NCBI GenBank assembly: GCA_016713985.1
Contig: JADJOD010000027.1
Coordinates: 1-64,000 of the forward strand
DNA length: 64,000 nt
Source: Lewinellaceae bacterium
Lineage (GTDB): Bacteria; Bacteroidota; Bacteroidia; Chitinophagales; Saprospiraceae
Direction of reading: 5' to 3'
Shown: positions 36,335 to 45,038 of the stretch, piece by piece
How the letters are laid out: every line of letters begins with the position of its first letter
Numbering within the stretch: the stretch's first letter is position 1
Notes under the pieces: generated by a model
The model's input: only the letters and a program-made list of their open reading frames with translations
Databases searched by the model: none
Told to the model about the DNA's origin: nothing
Position numbers and translations under genes: made by a program

Positions 36335-36454
36335 TGTACATTGAAAATTGGTCATTGTACATTGAACATTTAAATTTTAAAAATTGATAATTAACAACTT
36401 AAAAATTATTATTTTTATAATGTTCAATGTACAATGACCAATTTTCAATGTACA
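36335..36454. repeat. Long inverted repeat upstream of purL
   Basis: Perfect ~36-bp arms (36335-36370 and 36419-36454) built around TGTACATTGAAAATTGGTCA enclose a 48-nt AT-rich loop. Imperfect complementarity extends outwards to about 36308 and 36482. It would lie in the purL leader if transcription starts at the box at 36492-36499. Confidence 0.85.
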
Positions 36455-36491
36455 AGGCTTTTTACACAACCCCGGCCGGCGGATAAAGGCG

Positions 36492-36499
36492 CAAAGATA
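36492..36499 (-). promoter_or_regulatory. Possible -7 box for purL
   Basis: CAAAGATA reads TATCTTTG on the minus strand. If used, the purL leader would be ~230 nt and include the long inverted repeat. No well-spaced -33 element is visible. Confidence 0.35.
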
Positions 36500-36520
36500 G
36501 AAAGCGGCGGCAATAAAAAA

Positions 36521-36544
36521 CCCCCGGCAGCCGGCTGCCGGGGG
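36521..36544 (-). terminator. Terminator after the methyltransferase gene
   Basis: Stem CCCCCGGCAG / CTGCCGGGGG with a 4-nt CCGG loop, next to AATAAAAAA on its left, which gives a U-run in the minus-strand transcript. It lies 25 bp past the minus-strand stop codon. Confidence 0.85.
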
Positions 36545-36569
36545 TAAAAGTTGGATTGTTTTCAGTCGC

Positions 36570-37391
36570 TTATTTTTTTACGGCCATCACCACCCTTGCC
36601 TGAAGGGGCACCCGCAGGTCTGTTTCCCCGAACAAAGCGGCCAGGTCTTTGGTCAGCGCTTTTTTCATAGCCGGCAGCAGGGCGGCGTCGCGCTCCAGAA
36701 TGGCTGTGTAGACCGGTGTGCCTTCCAGCAGGCCGGTGGCGGCTTCCCCTGCCATGGCGGCGTAGCCGGTCAGGCGCAGCACCTGGGTTGAAGCGATTTG
36801 AAAACCGGCCGATTCGAGGTCTTCGCGGATCATTTTGTCGTCGTGGTACGAGAAGGGTACCTGGTAAAAAGCCGGTGTGTCGGTCGGGAAAAAATGTTTT
36901 AACACCTCATCGGTCAGGCGGGCGCAGGGGTTGTGTTCAATACGATCCCAGGCGTTGAACAGGAACACTCCGCCCGGGCGCAGCACCCGATAGGTTTCTG
37001 CATATGCTTTGCGCCGGTCACCGTAAAACATCACGCCGAATTGGCTCAATACACAGTCGAACTGCCTGTTTTGGTAGGGCAGGGAGACGGCATCCACAAC
37101 TTCCCATTGAATGGAAGTGTGTTCTTTCAGGCGTTCTTTGGCAAAATTCACCATAGCCGGGTTTACATCCGTCGCCAGGATGAGCGCGTCGATGGGTAAT
37201 ACTTCGGGCAGGTGTTTGGTGACCCGGCCGGTGCCGGCGGCTACTTCGAGCAGGGTTTTGGGTTGCAAGCGCCCGACCCGTTGCGCCATGTCGAGTGCAA
37301 AGGGCTCGAAAAAAAGCGGGCCGAGGTAGTTGTCATAGTTCGGGGGAATATTCCCGGAAAAAGCGATGGGGACTGCTTGTTGCGTCGTCAT
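36570..37391 (-). CDS. Class I SAM-dependent methyltransferase
   Basis: 273 residues from MTTQQAVPIAFSGNIPPNYD; the frame continues 108 bp upstream without conservation. Motif I LLEVAAGTGRVTKHLPEVL, the acidic residue in ILATDVNPAMV and motif IV-V FDCVLSQFGVMFYGDR followed by YRVLRPGG are typical of UbiE/Methyltransf_11 enzymes. The substrate is unknown. An AraC-type regulator gene lies directly upstream on the same strand (108 bp), so the regulator probably controls or is co-transcribed with it. Confidence 0.85.
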   Translation of the reverse strand: MTTQQAVPIAFSGNIPPNYDNYLGPLFFEPFALDMAQRVGRLQPKTLLEVAAGTGRVTKHLPEVLPIDALILATDVNPAMVNFAKERLKEHTSIQWEVVDAVSLPYQNRQFDCVLSQFGVMFYGDRRKAYAETYRVLRPGGVFLFNAWDRIEHNPCARLTDEVLKHFFPTDTPAFYQVPFSYHDDKMIREDLESAGFQIASTQVLRLTGYAAMAGEAATGLLEGTPVYTAILERDAALLPAMKKALTKDLAALFGETDLRVPLQARVVMAVKK

Positions 37392-37491
37392 GTGGTTGTA
37401 GTTTTTGATTGAATGATGACGCAAAGGTGGGGGAGGTTCGGGCGGGTATGTTTTTCTTAAAAGTTCAGAGTTTGTGCTGGGAAGTTCAAAA

Positions 37492-37504
37492 TGCCACACC
37501 TACG
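37492..37504. repeat. Solo arm of the TAGGTGTGGCAT repeat
   Basis: TGCCACACCTACG is identical to 30594-30606, the outer end of the hairpin there. Its CTA (37500-37502) is the TAG stop of the AraC-type gene on the minus strand. Confidence 0.7.
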
Positions 37505-38402
37505 CCGCCTGTTGCCGGAAAGCGGCGGGCGAAACCCCGAAACGCTCCCGAAATGAACGGCTGAAATGGGAAAGATTTTCAAAACCGCTGTCGTAGGCGA
37601 TCTCGCTGATGGATAAGCCGGCGTTTCTCATCAACAACCGTGCGTGTTCCAAACGGCGCTCGAGCAGCCATTTTCCGGGCGACTGGGCGTATACTTTTTG
37701 AAAATCGCGTTTAAAAGCGGAGAGACTGCGCTTGCTGAGCTGAGCGTATTCTTCTAATTTGAGGTTGTAACAGAAGTTGTCCTCCATAATTTTCCGGAGC
37801 GACACGGCGGCAGGCTCGTGCAGCAGTGAACAGAAATAGGAAATCGCCTCGAGGTTTTGGCGGTTGTCGACCACATTGAGCAACAATTCGCGGAATTTCA
37901 ATTGGAGCAAGGACTTGTCGGGCTTCGGATTCCGGCTGAAATAAGGAAGCATGGCGTGCATAAAAGCCGCGAGGGTATCGTCGGTTTGCACGGGGATAAC
38001 CGGAGCATGTTTTTCGCCGGATTTTATGGGTTGAACGGCAAGTGGTCGCAAGGTGTCGCAGATAAACTCATCGGGCATAAAAAAAATCAGCACGCAAAAC
38101 TGGGCATCAAAAAACTGCTCCACGATGTTGGCGCCTTTTCGAACAAAAGCACAGGCATTTTTAGCCAACTCAAACCTGCCCTCAGGGGTGTGCCACACTT
38201 TTTTTCCTTCCAACACGTACACAAAATAGTTGTGTTGCGACCAAAGCGCCTGCATGCGGCCTTCAAGCGGGCAACTGAATTCCGTCATAAGTAATTCATC
38301 AAACGCCAATTGCCGGTAACGCCGCGGGTCGTCCCGAACGGATTCATAAAAATTGTAAAACGGCAATTGTCCGAATTCTTTTACCGGAGGGTTCATAGGC
38401 AA
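37500..38402 (-). CDS. AraC-family transcriptional regulator
   Basis: 300 residues. The N-terminal cupin-like sensing domain (QLPFYNFYESVRDD, YFVYVLEGKKVWHTPEGRFEL) is followed by the two-helix-turn-helix AraC domain (LKLEEYAQLSKRSLSAFKRDF and ISEIAYDSGFENLSHFSRSF). An alternative start is two codons later (38396). It probably regulates the downstream methyltransferase. The stop codon is formed by a copy of the TAGGTGTGGCAT repeat. Confidence 0.88.
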   Translation of the reverse strand: MPMNPPVKEFGQLPFYNFYESVRDDPRRYRQLAFDELLMTEFSCPLEGRMQALWSQHNYFVYVLEGKKVWHTPEGRFELAKNACAFVRKGANIVEQFFDAQFCVLIFFMPDEFICDTLRPLAVQPIKSGEKHAPVIPVQTDDTLAAFMHAMLPYFSRNPKPDKSLLQLKFRELLLNVVDNRQNLEAISYFCSLLHEPAAVSLRKIMEDNFCYNLKLEEYAQLSKRSLSAFKRDFQKVYAQSPGKWLLERRLEHARLLMRNAGLSISEIAYDSGFENLSHFSRSFRERFGVSPAAFRQQAA

Positions 38403-38626
38403 ATGTGTTAATTAAGCAATGTGCTAATGTGCTAATTGTCAGAACATTGCCCGTTTTATAACCACGTTTGTTTTTCTGCAGCTACTTCCTGTAAAAAAGA
38501 AAGGCAAAATTAACCCAAATGGGTGATATTGACAAAATGTGGGCGGGTGGGTACGAAGCGCGACCGGGGCTAAATTTGTGTTGGGCGGGGAATGATTCGT
38601 TGGCATTTTGAGATCTTTTAGTCCTT
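38403..38626. other. Intergenic region with short GTGCTAAT repeats
   Basis: Upstream of the AraC-type gene. Contains GTTAATTAAGC and a short direct repeat ATGTGCTA at about 38419-38434. No RNA gene or open frame with support is seen. Confidence 0.5.
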
Positions 38627-39880
38627 TTATTGCATCTCTCTTCCGAGCAACGCCATGTAAAATCCGTCAAACCCTTCATCCTGCGGCAGGATACTTTTTT
38701 CATCCAGCAACCTGAACTTTTTTCCGGCTTCACTTTCCAGAAAACGCGCCACCTGCTCCCGGTTTTCGGAGGGCAAAATGCTGCACGTGGCGTACACCAT
38801 ACGCCCGCCGGGTTTTGTGATCAGGCAATAATCCTGCAGGATTTCCTGCTGCGTAACACGCAGTTTTTCAATGGATTCCGGCAGCAATTTCCATTTGGCG
38901 TCGGGGTTTCTGCGCAACACGCCCAGCCCGCTGCAGGGCACGTCGAGCAAGAGGCGGTCGGCGCTGCCATACAGGCGTTTCACCACTTTCCGGGTTTCTA
39001 TGGTCCGGGTTTCGATGTTGCCCGCGCCGGCCCGCCGGGCGCGTAGCCGGAGTTCGTCTAATTTCCAGGCAAAGGTGTCGAGTGCGATGAGGCTGCCCCG
39101 GTTTTGCATCAATGCTGCAAGGTGGAGCGTTTTGCCGCCGCCGCCGGCGCAGGCATCCACCACCCGCATGCCGGGCTCGGGGGCCAGGAAGGTTGCAACC
39201 AGCTGGCTGCTGTAGTCCTGCACCTCGAACAAGCCGTTTTTAAAAGCTTTGGTTTGAAAAATATTCTGCCGCCGGAGCAGCGTCAACGCATCGTTTTCGC
39301 CGGCCGTCCGGGTATCTATACCTTCGTCGCGCAGCGCCTGCTGCAAGCCGGCGCGGTCGGTTTTCAGGCGATTGGCGCGCAACACCACCCGGGCGGGGCG
39401 GTTGAGCGCGGCAAGGGTTTCGTCCCAGCGTTCGCCGAGTTCCTGCCGGCCGAGTTCGTCGAGCCAGTCGGGGATACTCTCGCGAATGGCCCTGATTTTG
39501 GAGAATTGTTCGAATTTTTCCCGGATCAACCGGGGATTCAGCGTTTTAAACTCCTTCCAGTCCGGCAACGCGGTTTTGGCCGCCGAAATACCTTCAGAAT
39601 CGGCGGCCGAAGTCGCGGGCACCAGTAGGTGGACGCCGATGATCGCCCAAAAATCTTCTTCCGTTTGGGGCACTTTTCCCAGCAATTCCGTGTACAGGCG
39701 GTAATTCCGCACGATATCGTAGGTGGTTTCCGCGATAAAAGCGCGGTCGCGGCTACCCGCTTTGGGGTTCTGGCGCAGGGCCGTTTCGATCACTTTGTCC
39801 GCGTAGCGGTTTTCCCGGAAGATAGCATGGAGCGCCTGCGCAACGGCGCGAACGAGCAGGGGATGGAGTTTGTCGTGCAT
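38627..39880 (-). CDS. 16S rRNA m5C methyltransferase, RsmB/NOP2 family
   Basis: 417 residues from MHDKLHPLLVRAVAQALHAI. An N-terminal NusB-like helical domain precedes the Rossmann methyltransferase with VVDACAGGGGKTLHLAALM, the catalytic PCS motif in DVPCSGLGVLRRNPDAKW and the second Cys in YATCSILPSENREQV. This is the two-Cys mechanism of RsmB and RsmF enzymes. The open frame continues 315 bp upstream over the divergent GH36 gene, but conservation starts at 39880, and a TACCTTTG box ~56 bp upstream agrees. The family is certain; the exact cytosine target is not. Confidence 0.9.
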   Translation of the reverse strand: MHDKLHPLLVRAVAQALHAIFRENRYADKVIETALRQNPKAGSRDRAFIAETTYDIVRNYRLYTELLGKVPQTEEDFWAIIGVHLLVPATSAADSEGISAAKTALPDWKEFKTLNPRLIREKFEQFSKIRAIRESIPDWLDELGRQELGERWDETLAALNRPARVVLRANRLKTDRAGLQQALRDEGIDTRTAGENDALTLLRRQNIFQTKAFKNGLFEVQDYSSQLVATFLAPEPGMRVVDACAGGGGKTLHLAALMQNRGSLIALDTFAWKLDELRLRARRAGAGNIETRTIETRKVVKRLYGSADRLLLDVPCSGLGVLRRNPDAKWKLLPESIEKLRVTQQEILQDYCLITKPGGRMVYATCSILPSENREQVARFLESEAGKKFRLLDEKSILPQDEGFDGFYMALLGREMQ

Positions 39881-39935
39881 GATTCTTTTACGCGTGCCGT
39901 GGCAAAAGAGGCCGGCATGGTCGATACATTTGCGA

Positions 39936-39943
39936 CAAAGGTA
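39936..39943 (-). promoter_or_regulatory. Promoter -7 box for the rRNA methyltransferase
   Basis: CAAAGGTA reads TACCTTTG on the minus strand, a full match to TAnnTTTG. It predicts a start near 39930 and a ~50-nt leader, which supports the ATG at 39880. Confidence 0.55.
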
Positions 39944-40012
39944 TGTTTTTGGCGGCACCCCGTCGCGGATTATGCAGACTCCCCCTAACTTGGGCGCACA
40001 ATTTGAGCCGCC

Positions 40013-41764
40013 ATGCATTTTCGTCAAGCCATTTTCCGTGTGAACGATAAAACGTACCACCCCGCTCCCGGGCGCGCCAATTCGTTTGACGAGATATACA
40101 TTGACTTTCAACATCAGGATGAAAACGGTGGAGAGCGGTATTCCGTTTTTCTTCACCCAAAAGCCGACGTAACGATACAACGCCTTGAAATTCAATTTGA
40201 TATATCATTGTCGGAAGACGCCAAATTTTTTGCCAACGGCTTTCAGTCGTGGAGTGAAAGCCGGCTTTTGCCGGTAACCGGGCGTATTCCCCGCTTGCGC
40301 GGAATCGCCCGGCGCCGCCTCGGTTTTTACGGCGACGAACACATTCCCGGCATCCCGCGCGGCGACGGGTACCTGCATTCCTGGACGTACACGTATGTAT
40401 CCCGGAACGCCGTTCCCGAAGCCGGACACTCCGAACGACGTTCCGGAGTACAGTTTTGGGGCTCCCTGAACGAAAGCACCGGCTTTACCCTTTTCCTGTA
40501 CGACCGCCCCAACGGCATTCTCACCGTGCGCAAGGACCTGGACGGGTTGCAATTGTCCCATTCCTTTCCCGCCCTCGATTTCTGGGTGGGCGAGGGGAGT
40601 GAAGCGGAGTTGTTCGACCGGTATTTTCAAATCCTGGGAATCACCCCCCCTGCGGCGCCGCCGGCCATGGGCTGGACGAGTTGGTACCGGTATTTCAACC
40701 GGATCACGGAAGATATCCTGCTGCAAAATCTGGATGCTTTTGCCGCAACGCAGCCTCCGGCGCCGGCGTTTTTCCAGATCGACGACGGATGGCAAACCGC
40801 CGTTGGGGACTGGCTTTCGGCAACACCCGCCTTTCCGCGTGGAATGGGCGCGCTGGCGAAAAATATCCGCGAAAAGGGCCTGCTGCCCGGGCTTTGGCTT
40901 GCGCCGTTTGTTGCAGCAAAAAACTCGGAACTCACCCGAAAACACCCCGAATGGCTGCTGAAAGACGCAAAAGGCAAACCGTTGAAAGCAGGCTGGAACC
41001 CCATGTGGGGCGGCTGGTACCACGCCTTGGATGTGTACAACAACGAGGTGCGCAACTACCTCGGCGGGGTGTTTCACCTGATCACCGGGCAATGGGGTTA
41101 TGAATTGGTAAAACTGGATTTCCTTTTTGTCGCCGCACTTGCGCCGCCGCGTGGCAAAACACGCGGCCAGGTCATGCACGAGGCGATGGATTTTTTGCAA
41201 AAATTAGCCGGCGCGAAAAAAATATTAGCCTGCGGCGTGCCGCTGGGCTCCACGTTCGGGTTGGCCGACTACTGCCGTATCGGCGGCGACATTCACCTGT
41301 CGTGGGAACACCGGCTGCTGGTTTTTCTGCGATTCCGCGAACGGGTCAGCACCCTGGCCGCACTGCGCAGCACCCTGGGCCGCTGGCAACTCAACGGCCG
41401 CGCATTCCACAACGACCCGGATGTGTTTATCCTTCGCTCCGATCACCAGCGCCTGACGCCGGTTCAGCAACAAACCGTGCTCACATTAAATGCCTTGCTG
41501 GGAAATCTGCTGTTTACTTCCGACGATACAAGCCGGTATTCACCAGAACAAAAAGCCGAATTCGACGGCGCAATGGCGCTGCGCGGCAGCCGGGTACTAA
41601 GCGTTTTTGAATTACAAACCGATGTTTATCGCATTGATTTTGAGCAACTTGGAGAAGGATTTTCGGCGTTTTTTAACCTGAACGAGACGAAACGTATGTT
41701 GCATTTGCCGGCAGGCCCGGTAGAACTCGATGCGTATGAACATCTCATACTGAATATACGCTGA
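40013..41764 (+). CDS. GH36-like alpha-galactosidase
   Basis: 583 residues with no signal peptide, so probably cytoplasmic. An N-terminal beta-sandwich (FANGFQSWSESRLLPV) is followed by a TIM barrel: MGWTSWYRYFNRITEDIL, FFQIDDGWQTAVGDW, GLLPGLWLAPFVAA, then YELVKLDFLFVAAL, whose Asp is at the expected nucleophile position, and YCRIGGDIHLSWEH, whose Asp fits the acid/base. These features place it in clan GH-D (GH36, possibly a remote subgroup). It would hydrolyse alpha-galactosides imported by the cell. No transporter or other sugar gene is nearby. Divergent from the rRNA methyltransferase gene. Confidence 0.8.
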   Translation: MHFRQAIFRVNDKTYHPAPGRANSFDEIYIDFQHQDENGGERYSVFLHPKADVTIQRLEIQFDISLSEDAKFFANGFQSWSESRLLPVTGRIPRLRGIARRRLGFYGDEHIPGIPRGDGYLHSWTYTYVSRNAVPEAGHSERRSGVQFWGSLNESTGFTLFLYDRPNGILTVRKDLDGLQLSHSFPALDFWVGEGSEAELFDRYFQILGITPPAAPPAMGWTSWYRYFNRITEDILLQNLDAFAATQPPAPAFFQIDDGWQTAVGDWLSATPAFPRGMGALAKNIREKGLLPGLWLAPFVAAKNSELTRKHPEWLLKDAKGKPLKAGWNPMWGGWYHALDVYNNEVRNYLGGVFHLITGQWGYELVKLDFLFVAALAPPRGKTRGQVMHEAMDFLQKLAGAKKILACGVPLGSTFGLADYCRIGGDIHLSWEHRLLVFLRFRERVSTLAALRSTLGRWQLNGRAFHNDPDVFILRSDHQRLTPVQQQTVLTLNALLGNLLFTSDDTSRYSPEQKAEFDGAMALRGSRVLSVFELQTDVYRIDFEQLGEGFSAFFNLNETKRMLHLPAGPVELDAYEHLILNIR

Positions 41765-41797
41765 CCAGTTGCCACCACTAAAACATAGCGGTATCCT

Positions 41798-42397
41798 TCA
41801 AAAATACTGCACATAACCCATTTGCACGGGCATGCCGAAAGCGTTGACGCCCCAGATCGCGCCGGCGTGATCGACGTTGTAGAAAAAACCGTTGGGGAAG
41901 AGGTATACCCAGGCAAAATTGGGGTTGACGGAAGCCACCCGGTTGGCAACGACGGTGGAAAAATTGGTGAGCGGGTTCACCATGACGATCTGATTGGCCG
42001 GGGTGACAAAATAAGAATTCGGGTCGGCGTTGAAAAAACACCGGGCCAGGTATTGCGGCTGGGTTTGTGCCGGCGGGGGAGAGTCGAACTGCGGCGGCTT
42101 CGGCGGGGGGCTGTAACCCGTATCGGCAACATGGGATTTATGGCCGTGTTCGGCGCGGTTGTCGACTTCCCGGGAGATGTTGAGCAGGGCGGCCCGAATA
42201 CCGTTGATTTCCTTGTCTTCTCCTAATCCGCTGATATTCTTTCGTTTGTATTCCACCCAGCGGCTTTTTTGCAAAATGGCGGAGTCGAACAAGTCTCCCG
42301 ATCCGGGAATATGTTCCAAATGAGCGATCAGCATTTGAATGGCTTGTTCGATCTCGTTTTCTCCGATCAGTTCGCGTATTCTTTTGGTGTCGGCCAT
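41798..42397 (-). CDS. EAD11-like adaptor domain protein with unknown C-terminus
   Basis: 199 residues. Residues 1-80 (KRIRELIGENEIEQAIQML, DSAILQKSRWVEYKRKNISG, KEINGIRAALLNISREVD) follow the pattern of effector-associated domain 11: an A-x2-xL helix, an R-W-x-E-x-xR middle, and a final IRxALL helix. A Pro-rich linker (~98-118) leads to a C-terminal region of ~80 residues rich in Phe, Asn and Val (YLARCFFNADPNSYFV; FAWVYLFPNGFFYNVDHAG), unlike any family I recognise. Similar adaptor domains occur in the operon at 47971-49721. The stop follows TTTTT, so the end could extend by a few residues if that run is mis-sized. Confidence 0.65.
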   Translation of the reverse strand: MADTKRIRELIGENEIEQAIQMLIAHLEHIPGSGDLFDSAILQKSRWVEYKRKNISGLGEDKEINGIRAALLNISREVDNRAEHGHKSHVADTGYSPPPKPPQFDSPPPAQTQPQYLARCFFNADPNSYFVTPANQIVMVNPLTNFSTVVANRVASVNPNFAWVYLFPNGFFYNVDHAGAIWGVNAFGMPVQMGYVQYF

Positions 42398-42476
42398 GCT
42401 ATCGGTTTGAATGTGCCGGCAAAAATTTGAAATTCCCGCTTAATATCCGTCTTTTGCTGCCTACTTCTTTTCCCGC

Positions 42477-43127
42477 ATGAATCAAAAACTCCATATTCGA
42501 CTGCTGGCGATGGTGCTGGTGTACGTTGTATTGCGTTTTGCCGGGGGCTCTTTCGGCAACCTGATACTTTACCCGGTCACCCTGCTGGTCACTTTTTTAC
42601 ACGAGTTCGGCCACGCCCTCGGCGCGTTGCTCACCGGCGGCTCGGTGGAAGGTATGCAGATCAACCCCGACGGAAGCGGTTACACCGTCACACGCGGCGG
42701 CAGCCCGGGGGTGGTTTTGATGGGCGGGTACTTAGGCAGCGCCGTATTGGGCAACGTATTATTCCGCATCGGCGCCCGGCACCGCGCGATCACACAATCC
42801 ACCCTGATCACCCTGGCGTGTATCATGGCCCTCGCAGGTATTCTCTGGTTCGAATCGCTGCAAAGCACCGGCTTGCTGATCGGCTTCGGTTTGTTGCTGT
42901 TTTTTATTGCCCGCAATACCAATTGGGATCAGGACGTATTGATGTTTCTCGGTCTTGCGGCCGTTTTGTACATCATTCAGGACTTTAACGTGGGGCCCAG
43001 CAGCGACCTGGCAATGTACGAACAGGCGGTGGGCATGTTTCCCTCCCACGTCTGGATGTATGTTTGGCTTGGTTTGGCCGGCATCCTGTTTTATTGGAAC
43101 CTTCGCGCCATTTTTGGAAAGACGTAG
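42477..43127 (+). CDS. M50-like integral membrane metalloprotease homolog
   Basis: 216 residues with about six membrane helices. The zinc motif HEFGH (in LVTFLHEFGHALGALLTGG) marks the M50B-like (PF13398) group. The usual second zinc-ligand motif of site-2 proteases is not obvious, which is typical of this distant branch. It ends 2 bp before the histidine kinase start, so the two are an operon with prmC following. A role in signal-linked proteolysis is possible but unproven. Confidence 0.75.
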   Translation: MNQKLHIRLLAMVLVYVVLRFAGGSFGNLILYPVTLLVTFLHEFGHALGALLTGGSVEGMQINPDGSGYTVTRGGSPGVVLMGGYLGSAVLGNVLFRIGARHRAITQSTLITLACIMALAGILWFESLQSTGLLIGFGLLLFFIARNTNWDQDVLMFLGLAAVLYIIQDFNVGPSSDLAMYEQAVGMFPSHVWMYVWLGLAGILFYWNLRAIFGKT

Positions 43128-43129
43128 AT

Positions 43130-44119
43130 ATGCGAATTGAAAAAATACCGGTCCGGCGGATGTCGCACTTCGTCATCGGCTATATGATCCTCGCCTTTGG
43201 CTGGTGGTCGTATCACCTTTGGCATCAAAGTGACTTGTTGTTCGACACGGAAAAACAATTGCTGGAAATGCGGTTTACCCGGAAAAATCAGGGCCTGAAC
43301 CTGACGGAGATGTACCAGACCGCCGAATACCGGAAAATAGAACGCAACTGGCAAAAAAGCCGCCGGATGGTCATCGCCGAAGGTCTTTTTTTTACACTTT
43401 GCCTTGTATTCGGCCTTTGGGTGATCAACCGAAGCGCCAACCGGGAAGTCACCCTGGCCCGCCAGCGCCGCAATTTTTTGCTGAGCATTACCCACGAATT
43501 AAAGTCGCCGATCGCCTCCCTGCGCTTGGTACTCGAAACGATTTACAAACATCATCTGTCGCGGGAACAATTGGAGAAACTGTGCAGCGGCGGACTGAAA
43601 GACGCAGCCCGCTTGCAGTCATTGGTGGAAGACCTGCTTTTGGCGGCGCGGCTGGAAGACAACTGGCGGCCCTTGCCCGAACCAGTTGATCTGCCGGCCC
43701 TTACCCGCGATGCTGTGTCCCGGTTGCAGCTGCGGTTTCCCGATGCAAAAATCCACCTGAGTTTTTCAGAAAATTTCCCGCCGGTGCAGGCTGACAAGTC
43801 GGGTTTAACGGCTATCGTGCAAAATTTACTGGAAAACGCCATAAAATATTCACCTGAAGGCGCTGTTATCGAAGTGTCGGCGCAAAGGCAAAACGGCAAA
43901 CTCCAGTTTCGCGTTGCGGACCCGGGCAAGGGTATCCCGGATTCGGAAAAACAGGCTGTTTTTGAAAAATTTTACCGGCTCGGCAATGAAGAAACCCGCC
44001 GAACCACCGGCACCGGTTTGGGGCTTTATATTGTCAGTCAGGTGGTAAAAGCCCACGGCGGGACGATCAGTATCACGGACAACCGGCCGCAGGGGACGGT
44101 ATTCACGGTGGAAATATGA
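43130..44119 (+). CDS. Sensor histidine kinase
   Basis: 329 residues from MRIEKIPVRRMSHFVIGYMI; the frame extends to 43064 inside the previous gene, but the ATG at 43130 is favoured. Two membrane helices (~18-35 and ~90-108) flank a small periplasmic loop. HisKA has the phospho-His in LLSITHELKSPIASL; the HATPase has N-box NLLENAIKYSP and G-box DPGKGIPDSEK, FEKFYRLGNE and GTGLGLYIVSQVV. The following prmC gene overlaps by 4 bp. No response regulator gene adjoins it; the lone regulator in the window is 20 kb away. Confidence 0.9.
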   Translation: MRIEKIPVRRMSHFVIGYMILAFGWWSYHLWHQSDLLFDTEKQLLEMRFTRKNQGLNLTEMYQTAEYRKIERNWQKSRRMVIAEGLFFTLCLVFGLWVINRSANREVTLARQRRNFLLSITHELKSPIASLRLVLETIYKHHLSREQLEKLCSGGLKDAARLQSLVEDLLLAARLEDNWRPLPEPVDLPALTRDAVSRLQLRFPDAKIHLSFSENFPPVQADKSGLTAIVQNLLENAIKYSPEGAVIEVSAQRQNGKLQFRVADPGKGIPDSEKQAVFEKFYRLGNEETRRTTGTGLGLYIVSQVVKAHGGTISITDNRPQGTVFTVEI

Positions 44120-44982
44120 CGATCAACACAACCCGCGACGCGCGCCGATACCTCATCGAACGCCTGACACCCCGTTATGGAGCCGGCGAGGCGGCGTCTG
44201 TGACCCGGATCGTATTCGAAGACGTTTTTGGCCTGCGGAACGACGCCGGTGCGAATACTTTTGACCCGGAACAACAGGTACGTTTTTCTAACATTCTCGA
44301 ACGCCTTTTGAGCGGCGAACCCGTGCAATACGTTGTCGGACAAGCAGATTTTTTCGGAATGACGTTCACCGTAACCCCTGCTGTGCTCATTCCCCGGCAG
44401 GAAACCGAAGAACTTGTGGCCTGGGCGCTGGAATTTTTAAAAGAATACCCCTCCGAAAACCCGATCGTGCTCGATATCGGTCTGGGCAGCGGATGTATCG
44501 GTATTGCGATGAAGAAAAAAAATCCCCGGCTCCGGCTTTTGGGGGTGGATAAAAGCGCGGCCGCATTGTCGGTTGCAAGGCAAAACGCCGAAAAAATACT
44601 GGGCAATGAGCCGTTCGTGTTTTTTGAGTGTGATATCTTGCAGCCCTCGAATTGGGCACAGTTTTCGCCTGTAGATCTTATCATCAGCAACCCGCCTTAT
44701 ATTCCGGAATCGGAACGGAGCATCGTTCCGGAACACGTTTCCAAATTTGAACCGGAATTGGCCTTGTTTGTAAAAAACGAGGACCCTTTAATATTTTATC
44801 GCACTATTGCCGACTTCGGCCGGGAGAAACTACGTCCTTCGGGCGCGCTCTTTTTTGAGTGTAATGAGTTTAATGCCCGGGAAGTGGTCGAGCTGCTTCT
44901 GGAAAAAGGTTTTCGCCGGGTTGAGCTGCAAAAAGATTTGTCCGGCGCCGATAGAATGGTGCGAGCCTTCCGGCCCGATTAA
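44116..44982 (+). CDS. prmC: Peptide chain release factor N5-glutamine methyltransferase PrmC
   Basis: 288 residues. The N-terminal helical domain is followed by LIPRQETEELVAWAL, the SAM-binding motif VLDIGLGSGCIGIAM and the catalytic NPPY in LIISNPPYIPESERSI. PrmC methylates the GGQ glutamine of release factors and so speeds termination. It overlaps the kinase gene by 4 bp (ATGA), which indicates coupled translation. A small membrane protein gene follows. Confidence 0.92.
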   Translation: MTINTTRDARRYLIERLTPRYGAGEAASVTRIVFEDVFGLRNDAGANTFDPEQQVRFSNILERLLSGEPVQYVVGQADFFGMTFTVTPAVLIPRQETEELVAWALEFLKEYPSENPIVLDIGLGSGCIGIAMKKKNPRLRLLGVDKSAAALSVARQNAEKILGNEPFVFFECDILQPSNWAQFSPVDLIISNPPYIPESERSIVPEHVSKFEPELALFVKNEDPLIFYRTIADFGREKLRPSGALFFECNEFNAREVVELLLEKGFRRVELQKDLSGADRMVRAFRPD

Positions 44983-45038
44983 ACTTTTCGACCGGGCTTG
45001 GGTCAAAACGTTGTAAAAAACAAAAATCAAGTTGCTAT

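Noticed and set aside
36259..36500. Purine riboswitch upstream of purL
   Set aside because: The region is a simple long inverted repeat with AT-rich loop. I could not find the three-way junction or the conserved loop bases of a purine riboswitch.
38482..38733. 83-aa minus-strand open frame below the rRNA methyltransferase
   Set aside because: Overlaps its 3' end in another frame and has no start signal or family match.
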